46,000 bases of DNA from Flavobacterium psychrophilum (GCA_003243255.1 QFQM01000014.1:1-46000); one strand, 5' to 3'; shown: positions 14,818 to 23,412, counted from the stretch's first letter. Notes: generated from the letters alone by a model not told the origin. Translations and numbers: made by a program.

Positions 14818-16407
14818 TTAATGCATAGCTTCACTCATATCCACTTTGCCCTTGCCTCGTTTTATAAGCAGGATAAAAGGAATACATATCAGGAAGAGTA
14901 TACCCAGATAAAGGAATATATCCATGTATGATAATACTGTTGCCTGTTTTATAACAGCTCCTTCCATCGCTTTGTATGCTTTGGCGGTAGCTTCTGTTAA
15001 AGAGTATCCCTTAGACATAAAGCCCGCTGTAAGCTGCTGTACTCTTTGCTGTACAGCATAATCGGTTACCTGTTCATGGCCCACAAGGGTTACCCTGTGG
15101 CTTTGTGTAAAACGTGTAATGAATGTGCTGATGATCGCAATACCAAATGAACCGCCTAACTGACGCATCATTCCCGTAAATGCCGCACCTTCACCAATAC
15201 TTTTTCCCTTGAGGGTAGAAAGAGCCATTGTTGTAATAGGTACGAACAGGAGGCCAAGTCCCATTCCTCGCATAATAAGTGGCCAGAACATGTGTTCGCT
15301 TCCGGTATCAGGTGTCATGATGTTGTACATCCAGAAGGTAAATACAAAGAATATCAGAAACCCTACAGCAACCATATACGTTTGTGGGATACCACGCTGT
15401 ATCATCTGCCCAATAATAGGCATCATGAAAGCAGTCATCAATGAACTTGGGATAAGTAGCAGACCGGCATCAAGTGCAGGCCATCCCAATATCTGCTGGG
15501 TATAAATTGGTATTACAAATGTGGTTCCGTACAAACCGAATCCCATTATAAAACACAATATAGTCCCTATACGCAAATTAGTGTCTTTAAGTACCTGAAG
15601 GTTTACTATCGGATGTTCATATACCAATTCCCTCCAAATGAAAGCTACAAGGCTGAATAAACTCACTACACTAAGCAGTACTATCAAATGATCTTCAAAC
15701 CAGTCGTCCTGTTGTCCGTGCTCCAGTACAAACTGAAGCGATCCGATAAATCCTGCCAGGAATACAATTCCCCACCAGTCGACCTGGTTAGCTTTAAGCT
15801 TTTCACCATATTTAGGGCTCTTTACATACATCAGGGTAAACATTGTAGCAATTATACCAAGCGGTATATTGATGTAAAATATGTAAGGCCAACTCCAGTT
15901 GTCTACAATCCATCCTCCAAGAGGCGGACCAAGGGTAGGGCCTACAATTACACCCATACCGTAGATAGCCTGTGCCATACCACGTTTTTCTGCGGGATAA
16001 CTTTCTGTAATAATGGTTTGTGCTGTTACAAGCAGCGCTCCACCACCCATACCCTGTATAAACCTGAAGATAACAAGTTCCCATATGTTGGTCGCATTAC
16101 CACACAGAAATGAAGATACGGTAAATATGATAATTGATGCTGCAAAGTAATTACGACGTCCAAACTGCTGAGAAAGCCAGCTCGTCATAGGGATCACGAT
16201 TACGTTTGCAATAGCATAGGCGGTAATAACCCAGGCTACATCGGTTAGCGTGGCACCAAGGCTGCCTCGCATTTCGTTAAGTGCAACGTTAACAATAGTT
16301 GTATCTACAATTTCAAGCAAGGCACATAGTACCGCTGTTATCGTAATGATAACCCGCCTGAAGCCGTATTCAACCAAGTCTTCGCTTACAGTTGCTGCTC
16401 CTGCCAT
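14818..16407 (-). CDS. EmrB-type MFS multidrug exporter (DHA2, 14 helices)
   Basis: 529 residues, inner-membrane proton-driven drug exporter of the DHA2 family. Visible hallmarks: EIVDTTIVNVALNEM in helix 1, the loop motif SWLSQQFGRRNY, RFIQGMGGGALLVTAQ in helix 4, and motif C-type YGMGVIVGPTLGPPLGGW in helix 5. It works with the membrane-fusion protein encoded 4 bases upstream and the TolC protein before that, as one tripartite pump. The operon order is tetR-tolC-emrA-emrB. No sequence feature fixes the substrate. Its 3' end has an ACTG/CTGTCAA heptameric repeat instead of a hairpin. Confidence 0.95.
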   Translation of the reverse strand: MAGAATVSEDLVEYGFRRVIITITAVLCALLEIVDTTIVNVALNEMRGSLGATLTDVAWVITAYAIANVIVIPMTSWLSQQFGRRNYFAASIIIFTVSSFLCGNATNIWELVIFRFIQGMGGGALLVTAQTIITESYPAEKRGMAQAIYGMGVIVGPTLGPPLGGWIVDNWSWPYIFYINIPLGIIATMFTLMYVKSPKYGEKLKANQVDWWGIVFLAGFIGSLQFVLEHGQQDDWFEDHLIVLLSVVSLFSLVAFIWRELVYEHPIVNLQVLKDTNLRIGTILCFIMGFGLYGTTFVIPIYTQQILGWPALDAGLLLIPSSLMTAFMMPIIGQMIQRGIPQTYMVAVGFLIFFVFTFWMYNIMTPDTGSEHMFWPLIMRGMGLGLLFVPITTMALSTLKGKSIGEGAAFTGMMRQLGGSFGIAIISTFITRFTQSHRVTLVGHEQVTDYAVQQRVQQLTAGFMSKGYSLTEATAKAYKAMEGAVIKQATVLSYMDIFLYLGILFLICIPFILLIKRGKGKVDMSEAMH

Positions 16408-16411
16408 AATT

Positions 16412-17500
16412 TTATTTTAAATGTACATCTACTTCTACGTTCATACCCGGACGAAGCAGTTTTACTTTTTCTTTGTCGTTGTTTTGAGTAAGGCTTATTT
16501 TTACAGGAAGTCTTTGTACTGTTTTTACGAAGTTACCTGTTGCGTTATCAGGAGGCAATAATGAGAATCTTGCACCGGTAGCAGGAGAGAAGCTTGTAAT
16601 TTCGCCTTCAAATTCTACATCTGGGTAAGCATCAGAAACGATGGTTACTTTTTGGCCTTCTTTCATTTTAGTAATCTGCGTTTCTTTAAAGTTGGCCACA
16701 ACCCACGCATCCTGAGTGTTGATGATGTAAAATAATGCCTGTCCCGGTTGTACCAGTTGTCCCGGCTGAATGTCTATCGTAGAAACCTGTCCGTCAATAG
16801 CGGCAGTAACTACCGTATAGCTAAGGTTAAGGTTAGCAGCGTCAAGGGCAGCCTGAGCTCTCTTGATGTTAGCCGAAGCAACTTCTGTCTGTTTGCCTGT
16901 AACTACCGATCTTGAAACGCTTGCGCTTCTTTGCGATTTGCTTGCAGCTTCTGCCTGTTGCAATACTTTTAGTTGAGCTTCAGCTTCCTGTTTTGTAGCC
17001 TGAGCCTGCTCATACTGTTGTTTCGTTATCGAATGGTTTTTGTAAAGGTTCTCGAAACGTACAAAGTCATTGTTCGCTCTCCATAATCTTACTTTAGCTG
17101 CTTCAATATTTCCTTTTGATGACTGGATGTTCGCATCAGAAACCGATACACCAGCAGAAGCACTTCCTACATCAGCTTTAGCAGCCTCATAATTGCCCTG
17201 AGCAGCAACCAGTGCAGCTTTAGCGTCTTCAACCCTTACAGCATAATCTTTATCGTCGATAACAAAAAGGGTATCACCTTTTTTTACATAATCGTTATCC
17301 TTCACATAAACTTTAGTGATATATCCTGTAACACGAGGGATAATAGGGTTCATGTTTTTCTCTACCTGTGCATCATCAGTAGTCTCGTGAGCCAGTGAAT
17401 GCATGTATTTGTAAGTTCCGTATCCGCCACCAAGTATAACAAGGGCAGCAAGGATAACCATAAACTTTTTGTTTGTTTTCTTTTTAGTGCTATTTTCCAT
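16412..17500 (-). CDS. EmrA-type membrane fusion protein (HlyD family)
   Basis: 362 residues: cytoplasmic Lys-rich start, one membrane helix at about 13-31, the HETTDDAQVE segment typical of EmrA, lipoyl-like half domains (ITKVYVKDNDYVKKGDTL and VSTIDIQPGQLVQPGQAL) separated by a long Ala/Gln-rich alpha-helical hairpin (about 90-215), and a beta-barrel domain. It bridges the MFS pump in the inner membrane to the TolC-like channel. Thirteen bases separate it from tolC and four from emrB. Confidence 0.95.
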   Translation of the reverse strand: MENSTKKKTNKKFMVILAALVILGGGYGTYKYMHSLAHETTDDAQVEKNMNPIIPRVTGYITKVYVKDNDYVKKGDTLFVIDDKDYAVRVEDAKAALVAAQGNYEAAKADVGSASAGVSVSDANIQSSKGNIEAAKVRLWRANNDFVRFENLYKNHSITKQQYEQAQATKQEAEAQLKVLQQAEAASKSQRSASVSRSVVTGKQTEVASANIKRAQAALDAANLNLSYTVVTAAIDGQVSTIDIQPGQLVQPGQALFYIINTQDAWVVANFKETQITKMKEGQKVTIVSDAYPDVEFEGEITSFSPATGARFSLLPPDNATGNFVKTVQRLPVKISLTQNNDKEKVKLLRPGMNVEVDVHLK

Positions 17501-17513
17501 GATTGGACTATAA

Positions 17514-18866
17514 TTAATTATTGTTTTGTGTAAGATTAAAAGAACCGGTTAGTTTTCCTGAAGCGTTCAGAAGTTCGTAGTAACGTTGTGTGATTTCCGC
17601 TTTAGAGAAGGTTTCATTGATTTTTGCAGTAAGCTGCTCTACATCGGCCTCAAGAAGGTCGTTAGTATCTACAAGTCCGTTATCATATTTGTCTTTAACG
17701 ATTCTGTAGTTTTCGGTAGACTGCTCTACGGCATCAGTGTATGATTTGTTTTGCTTGATACTCAGGTTGTAGTTCTCAAGCGATTCCTGAACCTGAACTT
17801 TTACACGGTCCGTCTGTATTTCCAGCTGTTGTTTTGTTTCAAGGGCACGGCTTTGGGCAGCTTTCACTTTTTTACCGTTCTTGAATATCCCGGCAAGGTC
17901 ATAGGATACGCCTACGCCAAAATTCATGGCATTTGTTACACGAACTACATTCTGGATATCCATAGCAACATAACCTGCAGAAAGGGCAACAGAAGGATAG
18001 TAGTCTCCCTTAGCAACCTTAACGTTCGCTTCTGAGGCTTTTTCCTGCCATCTAAGAGCTTCTAAGTCCTTGCGCTGGGCAATGGCCTCACTTTCGCTAA
18101 TTGAAGGCGTTATACCGCCTGCATTTTTGAAATAAGCTGCATCGGGTGTTAGTTTGGTTCCTTGCGGAAGTTTCAGGAAGGTAACCAGCTGATAATTGAT
18201 CTTTGATTCTTTAGCGATTGCGTCGTCAAGCGTAGCCTGAATATTGCTTACGCTAAGTTGCGATTTTAAAAAGTCGTTGCGGGCTAATAATCCGTTTTGT
18301 TCCATAGCGCTGAAATCTTTCACACGCTGTTCGGCACTCTTAAGGTTTTCCCTAATCAGGCTGATGGACTCCTGTGCTTTATACAGGTTTACGTACAACA
18401 CCACCGCCTGCATAGCCAGTTGTTCTTTGGTATTGGCAGCGTTGAAGGTTTGTGCCTGATAAAGATTCTCGGAAGCGTTGATGCCATTTTGGATTTTGAA
18501 TCCCGAAAATAGAGGCATGCTCAAACTAGCCTGTGCAAACAGTATCTGGTTTACATCTGGTGATGTAGATGATGAAGATCCTTCGCCTTCTGCAGAATCG
18601 TTGCCTAAAGGCAATCTCAATTTAACATCCGGGTTGGTAATTCTCATGTATTGACCCGAAACCTTAAAGTCAGGATACTGATTGTTTTTGGTACTTTCAA
18701 GATCGAATTTAGAAGTCGCCACTTTTGTATCGGCAAGAGTAGCTTCGGTACTTTTGGTAACTGCCAGGTTTATGGCCTCATCCAGCGAAAGCTGTTTCTT
18801 CTCCTGAGCCTGTAGGGCAACAGCAAAGAATAAAAGGCTGCATGGCAGTAAACGCTTAATTTTCAT
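17514..18866 (-). CDS. TolC-family outer membrane efflux protein
   Basis: 450 residues with signal peptide (MKIKRLLPCSLLFFAVALQA) and two repeated OEP domains (first half opens LSLDEAINLAVTKSTEATLA; second half QRKDLEALRWQEKASEANVK). It forms the outer-membrane channel and periplasmic tunnel of the tripartite pump encoded with emrA and emrB. Its start overlaps the end of tetR by 11 bases, so the repressor is the first gene of the same operon. A Ser-rich stretch near residue 95 (EGEGSSSSTSP) is a local insertion. Confidence 0.94.
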   Translation of the reverse strand: MKIKRLLPCSLLFFAVALQAQEKKQLSLDEAINLAVTKSTEATLADTKVATSKFDLESTKNNQYPDFKVSGQYMRITNPDVKLRLPLGNDSAEGEGSSSSTSPDVNQILFAQASLSMPLFSGFKIQNGINASENLYQAQTFNAANTKEQLAMQAVVLYVNLYKAQESISLIRENLKSAEQRVKDFSAMEQNGLLARNDFLKSQLSVSNIQATLDDAIAKESKINYQLVTFLKLPQGTKLTPDAAYFKNAGGITPSISESEAIAQRKDLEALRWQEKASEANVKVAKGDYYPSVALSAGYVAMDIQNVVRVTNAMNFGVGVSYDLAGIFKNGKKVKAAQSRALETKQQLEIQTDRVKVQVQESLENYNLSIKQNKSYTDAVEQSTENYRIVKDKYDNGLVDTNDLLEADVEQLTAKINETFSKAEITQRYYELLNASGKLTGSFNLTQNNN

Positions 18867-19479
18867 TTGCTAAAAGCGCTTTAATGGTTTGTTTAATATG
18901 AGCCGTAAGCTCGTTGAGGATGTAATTTTCAAATTCTTCTTCAGTGTGCAGATTCAGTATCTCTTCAAAATACAGCCTGTTCATCTGGAAGTTGATAAGG
19001 ATTCCCATGATGGTGGGAGTGATAAGAGGGATGTTGACATCTTTTTTGAAAGCTCCTTTTTCCTGGCCTTCAACAATGATCATCCTGAATAATTCAGAAT
19101 TCTCTTTTTTGATATCCATAAAGGACTTCATGTCCATAATCCTTTTTTTGTTCGAAAGTTCGAAATGCAGTATCTGGTACATGCATTTGTTCTTATTGAT
19201 CCGCGATATGTAAAGATCAATAAGTCGTTCTACTTTTTCAATAGGAGAGAGGTCGTCACGGTAGATGTTCTCAATCTGCATTTTCATACCTGAGGTGCGA
19301 TGCACGATGAGAGTCTCAAGCAGCTTTTCTTTAGAGCCAAAGTAATAGGATATCATAGCGATATTCACTTTAGCCTCTTTGGCAATTTGCCTGATTGAAG
19401 TACCGTCAAAACCGTCTTCTGCAAAAAGCCTTTCGGCTACCTGCAAAATCTCCAGTTGCTTGTCGTTAAACTCCGTCAT
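18856..19479 (-). CDS. TetR-family repressor of the efflux operon
   Basis: 207 residues from ATG 19479 (a TTG at 19506 lies upstream of the likely transcription start). N-terminal TetR HTH: LQVAERLFAEDGFDGTSIRQIAKEAKVNIAMISYYFGSKEKLL. The C-terminal ligand domain is all-helical and not assignable. It heads the tolC-emrA-emrB operon and overlaps tolC by 11 bases. Two 16-bp palindromes of the form TTAAACnnTTGTTTAA lie over its promoter, so it most likely represses itself and the pump and is released by a pump substrate. Confidence 0.93.
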   Translation of the reverse strand: MTEFNDKQLEILQVAERLFAEDGFDGTSIRQIAKEAKVNIAMISYYFGSKEKLLETLIVHRTSGMKMQIENIYRDDLSPIEKVERLIDLYISRINKNKCMYQILHFELSNKKRIMDMKSFMDIKKENSELFRMIIVEGQEKGAFKKDVNIPLITPTIMGILINFQMNRLYFEEILNLHTEEEFENYILNELTAHIKQTIKALLANEN

Positions 19480-19503
19480 TAGATTAAGTGTTGTTTTGCG
19501 ATG

Positions 19504-19541
19504 CAAAGTTAAACACTTGTTTAAATTAAACGTTTGTTTAA
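19504..19541 (-). promoter_or_regulatory. tetR promoter with two tandem palindromic operators
   Basis: The -7 box TAACTTTG (19511-19504, minus) is a full consensus match. Directly upstream are TTAAACACTTGTTTAA (19509-19524) and TTAAACGTTTGTTTAA (19526-19541): the first is a perfect 7-bp inverted repeat with 2-base centre, the second has one mismatch. Centres are 17 bp apart. The first overlaps the -7 box, so binding should block the polymerase. Confidence 0.75.
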
Positions 19542-19610
19542 TAGCTCTGTTAACAGTTTATTAACGAAAAACGTTTGCGAAAACAGCTATAAATAAATTC
19601 TATAGTTTGT

Positions 19611-19655
19611 GTTTATATACTTGTTATTCAGTGTTTTTGTGTTATTTATATAAAC
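19611..19655 (-). repeat. AT-rich inverted repeat after pabA
   Basis: GTTTATATA (19611-19619) and TATATAAAC (19647-19655) are perfect inverted arms around 27 bases, eight bases past the end of pabA. It may be a weak terminator; arms are AT-only apart from the end pairs. Confidence 0.4.
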
Positions 19656-19662
19656 TTTCAGT

Positions 19663-20232
19663 TTATGTGTTGATCCAGTTGGCTAAAATTTCTTTACCGT
19701 TAGGTGTTAACACCGATTCGGGGTGAAACTGAACTGCTTTTACGGTAAGATTACGATGCCTTAACGACATAATGTTTCCGTTTTCATCAACAGAAGTCAC
19801 TTCTAAAACATCCGGAAAAGTTGCCGGATCTACACTCCAGGAATGGTATCTTCCTACCTGAATCGTGTCCCCCATTCCGGTGAAAAGTGGCTCATCATTT
19901 ACAATAATTTTAATGTCAGCAGCCACTCCGTGATGTACCTCATCAAGGTTAATAAGGCTGCCTCCGAAGACCTCTGCGATAGCCTGCTGGCCGAGGCAGA
20001 TCCCCAGGATATCTTTAGAATCCGCATAGCGTTTTATGATGTCTTTTAGTAATCCGGCCTCATCAGGTATTCCCGGGCCGGGAGATAACAATATTTTGTC
20101 ATAGGCTGCCGGTTCGTCTATATGTATATCGTCATTTCGTAATACAGTAACCTCACAGTCAAGGTCTTCTAAGTAGTGAACAAGGTTGTAGGTAAAGCTG
20201 TCGTAGTTGTCTATTACTAATATTTTTTTCAT
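19663..20232 (-). CDS. pabA: Glutamine amidotransferase subunit of aminodeoxychorismate or anthranilate synthase
   Basis: 189 residues, class I glutamine amidotransferase. It supplies ammonia from glutamine to a chorismate-using partner subunit. Seen: VIDNYDSFTYNLVHYLEDL, the oxyanion-loop motif LLSPGPGIPDEAG, the nucleophile Cys in LGICLGQQAI, and the His-Glu pair in QFHPESVLTP. No pabB or trpE is adjacent, so PabA and TrpG cannot be told apart here; a stand-alone copy may serve both. A -7 box TACCTTTG (20259-20252) lies 20 bases before the ATG. It diverges from the cysteine operon. Confidence 0.9.
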   Translation of the reverse strand: MKKILVIDNYDSFTYNLVHYLEDLDCEVTVLRNDDIHIDEPAAYDKILLSPGPGIPDEAGLLKDIIKRYADSKDILGICLGQQAIAEVFGGSLINLDEVHHGVAADIKIIVNDEPLFTGMGDTIQVGRYHSWSVDPATFPDVLEVTSVDENGNIMSLRHRNLTVKAVQFHPESVLTPNGKEILANWINT

Positions 20233-20251
20233 GATCGTATATATATAGCTG

Positions 20252-20259
20252 CAAAGGTA
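20252..20259 (-). promoter_or_regulatory. -7 box of pabA
   Basis: TACCTTTG on the minus strand is a perfect TAnnTTTG match, 20 bases before the ATG at 20232. Confidence 0.55.
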
Positions 20260-20290
20260 TAAAACATTTGCGGCTGCATTATTTTGTTTT

Positions 20291-20317
20291 AATAATCTAC
20301 TAAATAAGTAGACTATT
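20291..20317 (+). promoter_or_regulatory. Dyad operator candidate of the cysteine operon
   Basis: AATAATCTAC (20291-20300) and GTAGACTATT (20308-20317) are inverted with one mismatch in ten around TAAATAA. The dyad covers the -33 region of the promoter whose -7 box is at 20331, and no good TTG is present at -33. It may bind a sulfur-responsive regulator; the regulator is not in the window. Confidence 0.5.
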
Positions 20318-20330
20318 AAAGTTTTTTCTG

Positions 20331-20338
20331 TATTTTTG
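20331..20338 (+). promoter_or_regulatory. -7 box of the cysteine operon
   Basis: TATTTTTG is a full TAnnTTTG match. The inferred start near 20344 leaves about 15 bases before the leader ATG at 20359 and about 165 bases before the cysE ATG. Confidence 0.6.
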
Positions 20339-20358
20339 TTCAGCTAAAACACCAAATT

Positions 20359-20409
20359 ATGAGCGCTGTAAGCCGGAATATCGTTATCTGTATGTGTTGC
20401 CTTTTGTGA
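20359..20409 (+). CDS. Cysteine-codon leader peptide of cysE-cysM
   Basis: A 16-codon frame, [16 protein letters not shown] then TGA. Codons 11, 13 and 14 are Cys (TGT ATG TGT TGC, 20389-20400), three Cys in four codons just before the stop. It lies 15 bases after the inferred transcription start and ahead of the operon for cysteine synthesis. This is the layout of a ribosome-mediated attenuator: ribosomes stall at the Cys codons when charged Cys-tRNA is scarce. The peptide itself is probably without function. Its downstream RNA supports the idea, see the attenuator entry. Translation is inferred, not shown. Confidence 0.68.
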   Translation: MSAVSRNIVICMCCLL

Positions 20410-20414
20410 AAAAG

Positions 20415-20492
20415 GAGCATTTGCAGTGGCATAAAATCAGGCTGACAGCCGTAATAAAAACCGCAAAAGCTTCTCGAAAGGGAAGCTTTTTT
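20415..20492 (+). promoter_or_regulatory. Attenuator: antiterminator and intrinsic terminator before cysE
   Basis: Terminator: 20465-20475 (AAAAGCTTCTC) pairs with 20480-20490 (GGGAAGCTTTT, one G-T pair) around a GAAA loop, then T. Antiterminator: 20415-20424 (GAGCATTTGC) can pair with 20463-20472 (GCAAAAGCTT), with a single A-A mismatch and one wobble, which removes the terminator's 5' arm. The antiterminator strand starts 6 bases after the leader stop, so a ribosome at the stop would cover it, while one stalled at the Cys codons would leave it free. A further pairing of 20365-20374 with 20440-20449 (9 of 10) is possible. Confidence 0.68.
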
Positions 20493-20507
20493 AATTTAAA
20501 AAACACA

Positions 20508-21323
20508 ATGAAACATCTGGTTTATACTGCTAATTATTTAAAATCGGGAGCACTTCCCGACAGGTTAAAAACTGAAGAATGGATGGAAAAATTCTTTAAA
20601 TGGCTTTTTTGTATTGGGGAAGAATATGCTGATTACAACTATTTTCTCAGACAGGAAAAGGAGCTGGATCAGACGCTGTTTCACCTGCTGGAATTGTCAG
20701 GTTATGAATATCATGAAATTGATTCATTTGTCTCATATTTAAAAGATAATGTTGTGTTACTTCATCAAAAACTTGAAAATGATTTAAAAGCGATTTTTGA
20801 GTTTGATCCGGCTGCAAAATCGCGTGCTGAGGTGCTGGTATCTTACCCAGGCTTCTTTGCTATAACCGTTTACAGACTGGCTCATGAGTTGTGGAAAAAC
20901 AATGTGCCTTTACTGCCCAGAATGTTCAGTGAGTATGTACACAGTAAAGCGGGTATCGATATTCATCCCGGTGCTCAGATTGGTGAACGTTTCTTTATCG
21001 ACCACGGTACAGGAATTGTTATTGGTGAAACCTCGGTTATCGGTAACGATGTGAAAATATATCAGGGGGTAACGCTTGGTGCGCTAAGTGTAAGCAAGGC
21101 TGAAGCATCGGTAAAACGCCATCCTACGATAGGGAATAACGTCACCATTTATGCAAACGCAACTATACTTGGCGGTAATACAACCATTGGAGATGGCAGT
21201 ATAATAGGGGGGAATGTATGGGTAACCAATTCTGTTCCGTCTAATTCGCTGGTGTACCACAAGAGTGAAGTAAGCATAAAAACTAGGGATATGTTTCCTG
21301 AACCATTAAATTTTGTAATCTAA
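20508..21323 (+). CDS. cysE: Serine O-acetyltransferase (EpsC/CysE type)
   Basis: Acetylates L-serine with acetyl-CoA to O-acetylserine, the first step of cysteine synthesis. 271 residues: helical N-domain, then the left-handed beta-helix with hexapeptide repeats ([21 protein letters not shown] onward) including the catalytic His-Asp region [11 protein letters not shown] and [13 protein letters not shown] 20508 is chosen because it follows the attenuator terminator and an AT-rich leader; the frame is open further upstream to a GTG, but that would run through the terminator stem. cysM starts 11 bases after its stop, so both are one operon. Confidence 0.93.
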   Translation: MKHLVYTANYLKSGALPDRLKTEEWMEKFFKWLFCIGEEYADYNYFLRQEKELDQTLFHLLELSGYEYHEIDSFVSYLKDNVVLLHQKLENDLKAIFEFDPAAKSRAEVLVSYPGFFAITVYRLAHELWKNNVPLLPRMFSEYVHSKAGIDIHPGAQIGERFFIDHGTGIVIGETSVIGNDVKIYQGVTLGALSVSKAEASVKRHPTIGNNVTIYANATILGGNTTIGDGSIIGGNVWVTNSVPSNSLVYHKSEVSIKTRDMFPEPLNFVI

Positions 21324-21334
21324 AATTCACATAT

Positions 21335-22243
21335 ATGAAAGCGAAAAGCATTTTAGAAACTATAGGCAAAACGCCGCATTTACAGCTTAACAGACTGTTT
21401 CCAAACCGCAATGTCTGGATCAAGCTGGAACGTAATAATCCGGGTAACAGCATTAAGGACAGGATTGCCCTCGCAATGGTTGAAGATGCCGAAGCCAAAG
21501 GCATTCTGAAGCCTGATAGCGTTATTATCGAACCTACTTCAGGTAATACTGGAATTGGACTGGCTTTAGTAGCAGCAGTTAAAGGATATAAACTGATATT
21601 GGTTATGCCGGAAAGTATGAGTGTAGAACGCAGAAAACTGATGTCTATTTACGGTGCAGAGTTCGAACTTACACCTCGTGAAAAAGGGATGAAAGGTGCT
21701 ATCGAAAGGGCTAATGAGCTGGTGGCAGAAACGCCTAACGGGTGGTCGCCAAGCCAGTTTGATAACCAGGCTAATGTTGAGGTTCACAAGCGAACTACTG
21801 CTCAGGAGATATTAGAAGATTTTCCGGATGGACTCGATTATGTAATTACCGGTGTAGGTACCGGAGGTCATATAACGGGCGTGGCAGCCGTTTTAAAGGA
21901 AAAACTACCCAATCTGAAGGTGTTTGCTGTTGAACCGGAATTATCGCCTGTATTAAGCGGCGGAAGCCCGTCGCCGCATCCAATTCAGGGTATAGGTGCA
22001 GGATTTGTGCCTTCAATATACCAAAGCGGCTTTATTGATGGTGTTATTCAGGTAGGAAAGGATGAAGCTTTCGATTTTGCTCGTGATGTAGCAAAGAAAG
22101 AAGGTTTGCTTGCGGGTATTTCTACCGGTGCGTCATTAGCGGCTGTGAATAAGAAACTTTCAGAAATTCCTGAAGGAGCAAAGGTTCTTACTTTTAATTA
22201 TGATACTGGTGAAAGGTATCTTTCAATTGAAGGGCTTTTCTAA
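21335..22243 (+). CDS. cysM: Cysteine synthase (O-acetylserine sulfhydrylase, CysM type)
   Basis: PLP enzyme replacing the acetyl group of O-acetylserine with sulfide or thiosulfate. 302 residues; PLP Lys in [14 protein letters not shown], the phosphate/substrate loop [11 protein letters not shown], and the glycine-rich PLP phosphate site [11 protein letters not shown], all present. Length and the short [10 protein letters not shown] region fit the CysM branch, but CysK cannot be excluded. It takes its substrate from cysE, 11 bases upstream, and shares the attenuated promoter. An octamer-repeat palindrome follows the stop. Confidence 0.93.
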   Translation: MKAKSILETIGKTPHLQLNRLFPNRNVWIKLERNNPGNSIKDRIALAMVEDAEAKGILKPDSVIIEPTSGNTGIGLALVAAVKGYKLILVMPESMSVERRKLMSIYGAEFELTPREKGMKGAIERANELVAETPNGWSPSQFDNQANVEVHKRTTAQEILEDFPDGLDYVITGVGTGGHITGVAAVLKEKLPNLKVFAVEPELSPVLSGGSPSPHPIQGIGAGFVPSIYQSGFIDGVIQVGKDEAFDFARDVAKKEGLLAGISTGASLAAVNKKLSEIPEGAKVLTFNYDTGERYLSIEGLF

Positions 22244-22247
22244 GAAG

Positions 22248-22314
22248 TTGCTGAGTGGCTCAGGTTCTTAGTCTCTTAGGTTTTGCCTCAACAACTAAGA
22301 ACCTCAGTAACTCA
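22248..22314. repeat. Octamer-periodic palindrome between cysM and the beta-propeller gene
   Basis: Four octamers in register (TTGCTGAG, TGGCTCAG, GTTCTTAG, TCTCTTAG; 22248-22279) are followed by an inverted set (CTAAGAAC, CTCAGTAA, CTCA; 22295-22314). CTCAGGTTCTTAG pairs with CTAAGAACCTCAG at 12 of 13. It lies exactly between two convergent gene ends and probably terminates both. Confidence 0.7.
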
Positions 22315-22320
22315 CTGTTT

Positions 22321-23355
22321 TTATTTCCATTCAGCAATAGCCATTCCATCAGGCCTGCCGCCAATTTCTAATCGGGTAGTTTCGGTCAGGGATTTTAAGT
22401 CAAAAACAACAATATAGTTGTTAGGTGTACATGATATAAATGCCCTGTTTCCTTCTTTATCCATCATTATTCCGGCACCCTGGCCAACATTCAGCTTCTT
22501 AATTTCCTTTCCCGAGGCGACATCATAAATCAATAAATCGCCTGTGCGGACACTGCAAATAAGAACTTTTTTGCCATCAGGAGTAAATTTAAGCCTGTGT
22601 AATCCCAATACTTTCGAATCGATCGTTTTTACTATTTTCTTTGCTGAAGGGTCAACAATAACGATGTTGCCATCAGGACGTGCAGTCCACAATTCTTTAC
22701 CATCAGGAGATACGTCAAAACCTTCGGCACCTTTACCAACTTCAAGTACGGTCTGTATCCAGTCCATTCTTGGTTTTGCATTTGCAGGAAGTTTTCCGGT
22801 AGGAGGAATGGTGGGCTCCAGCAACAGGTTCTCAAAAATACTTATGGTTCCTGAATCAGAATTTGTAGTATAAAAATGCTTCGAATCCGGAGTTACATGT
22901 ATCAGATGCGTTGTGTTTTGGCCTGTTCCCATACTCCAGTCTATTTTTCCGTTGGCTGTGTCTAAAATGCCTACTGCTTTAGATCCCTGTGCTGTAAACC
23001 ATAGTTTATTGTTGGTAAAAGCTAGTCCATGAGGTCCATACAAGGGCTGTGTGTCTATGTTGCTAAGTGCTTTTTGATTTACAATGTCAATCACATTAAT
23101 CTCGTGTAATGCTCCGAAACCGGTGTTAGAAACATAAGCTGTTTTCCCGTCGGCAGAAACCTCAACCTCATGTGGGTCTTCGCCTATAGGGATGCGGTTA
23201 ACTACTTTTAGTGTTTCGGGATCTATGAGTGCTAATATATGGTCGGCTTTAGAGATCCCAAGAAGGAATCTGTTTGCTTTTTGCTGAGCGTTACTTCGGT
23301 TAAAATATCCTAAAGAGAGAAAACAAAAGAGTAATCCGAATAAATGTCTGGTCAT
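22321..23355 (-). CDS. Secreted YVTN-type beta-propeller protein
   Basis: 344 residues with signal peptide (MTRHLFGLLFCFLSLGYFNRSNA). The mature part is a series of about seven WD/YVTN-like blades, visible as repeated phrases such as SADGKTAYVSNTG, SPDGKELWTARPDGN and TPDGKKVLICSVRTGD. Such periplasmic propellers act as binding scaffolds or, in some families, enzyme subunits; no catalytic signature is seen. It is convergent with cysM and not obviously operonic. Relatives are annotated as YncE-like or PQQ-dependent catabolism-associated proteins, without firm function. Confidence 0.88.
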   Translation of the reverse strand: MTRHLFGLLFCFLSLGYFNRSNAQQKANRFLLGISKADHILALIDPETLKVVNRIPIGEDPHEVEVSADGKTAYVSNTGFGALHEINVIDIVNQKALSNIDTQPLYGPHGLAFTNNKLWFTAQGSKAVGILDTANGKIDWSMGTGQNTTHLIHVTPDSKHFYTTNSDSGTISIFENLLLEPTIPPTGKLPANAKPRMDWIQTVLEVGKGAEGFDVSPDGKELWTARPDGNIVIVDPSAKKIVKTIDSKVLGLHRLKFTPDGKKVLICSVRTGDLLIYDVASGKEIKKLNVGQGAGIMMDKEGNRAFISCTPNNYIVVFDLKSLTETTRLEIGGRPDGMAIAEWK

Positions 23356-23412
23356 GATGTAATGTTTTTTTGGTGCTTTCCCTTAATCAATTATGATGCC
23401 ATATAAAACACA

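Noticed and set aside
20394..20507. In-frame upstream extension of cysE from a GTG
   Set aside because: It would place 38 non-homologous residues before the protein and run through the terminator stem; the Cys leader reads in another frame over the same bases.
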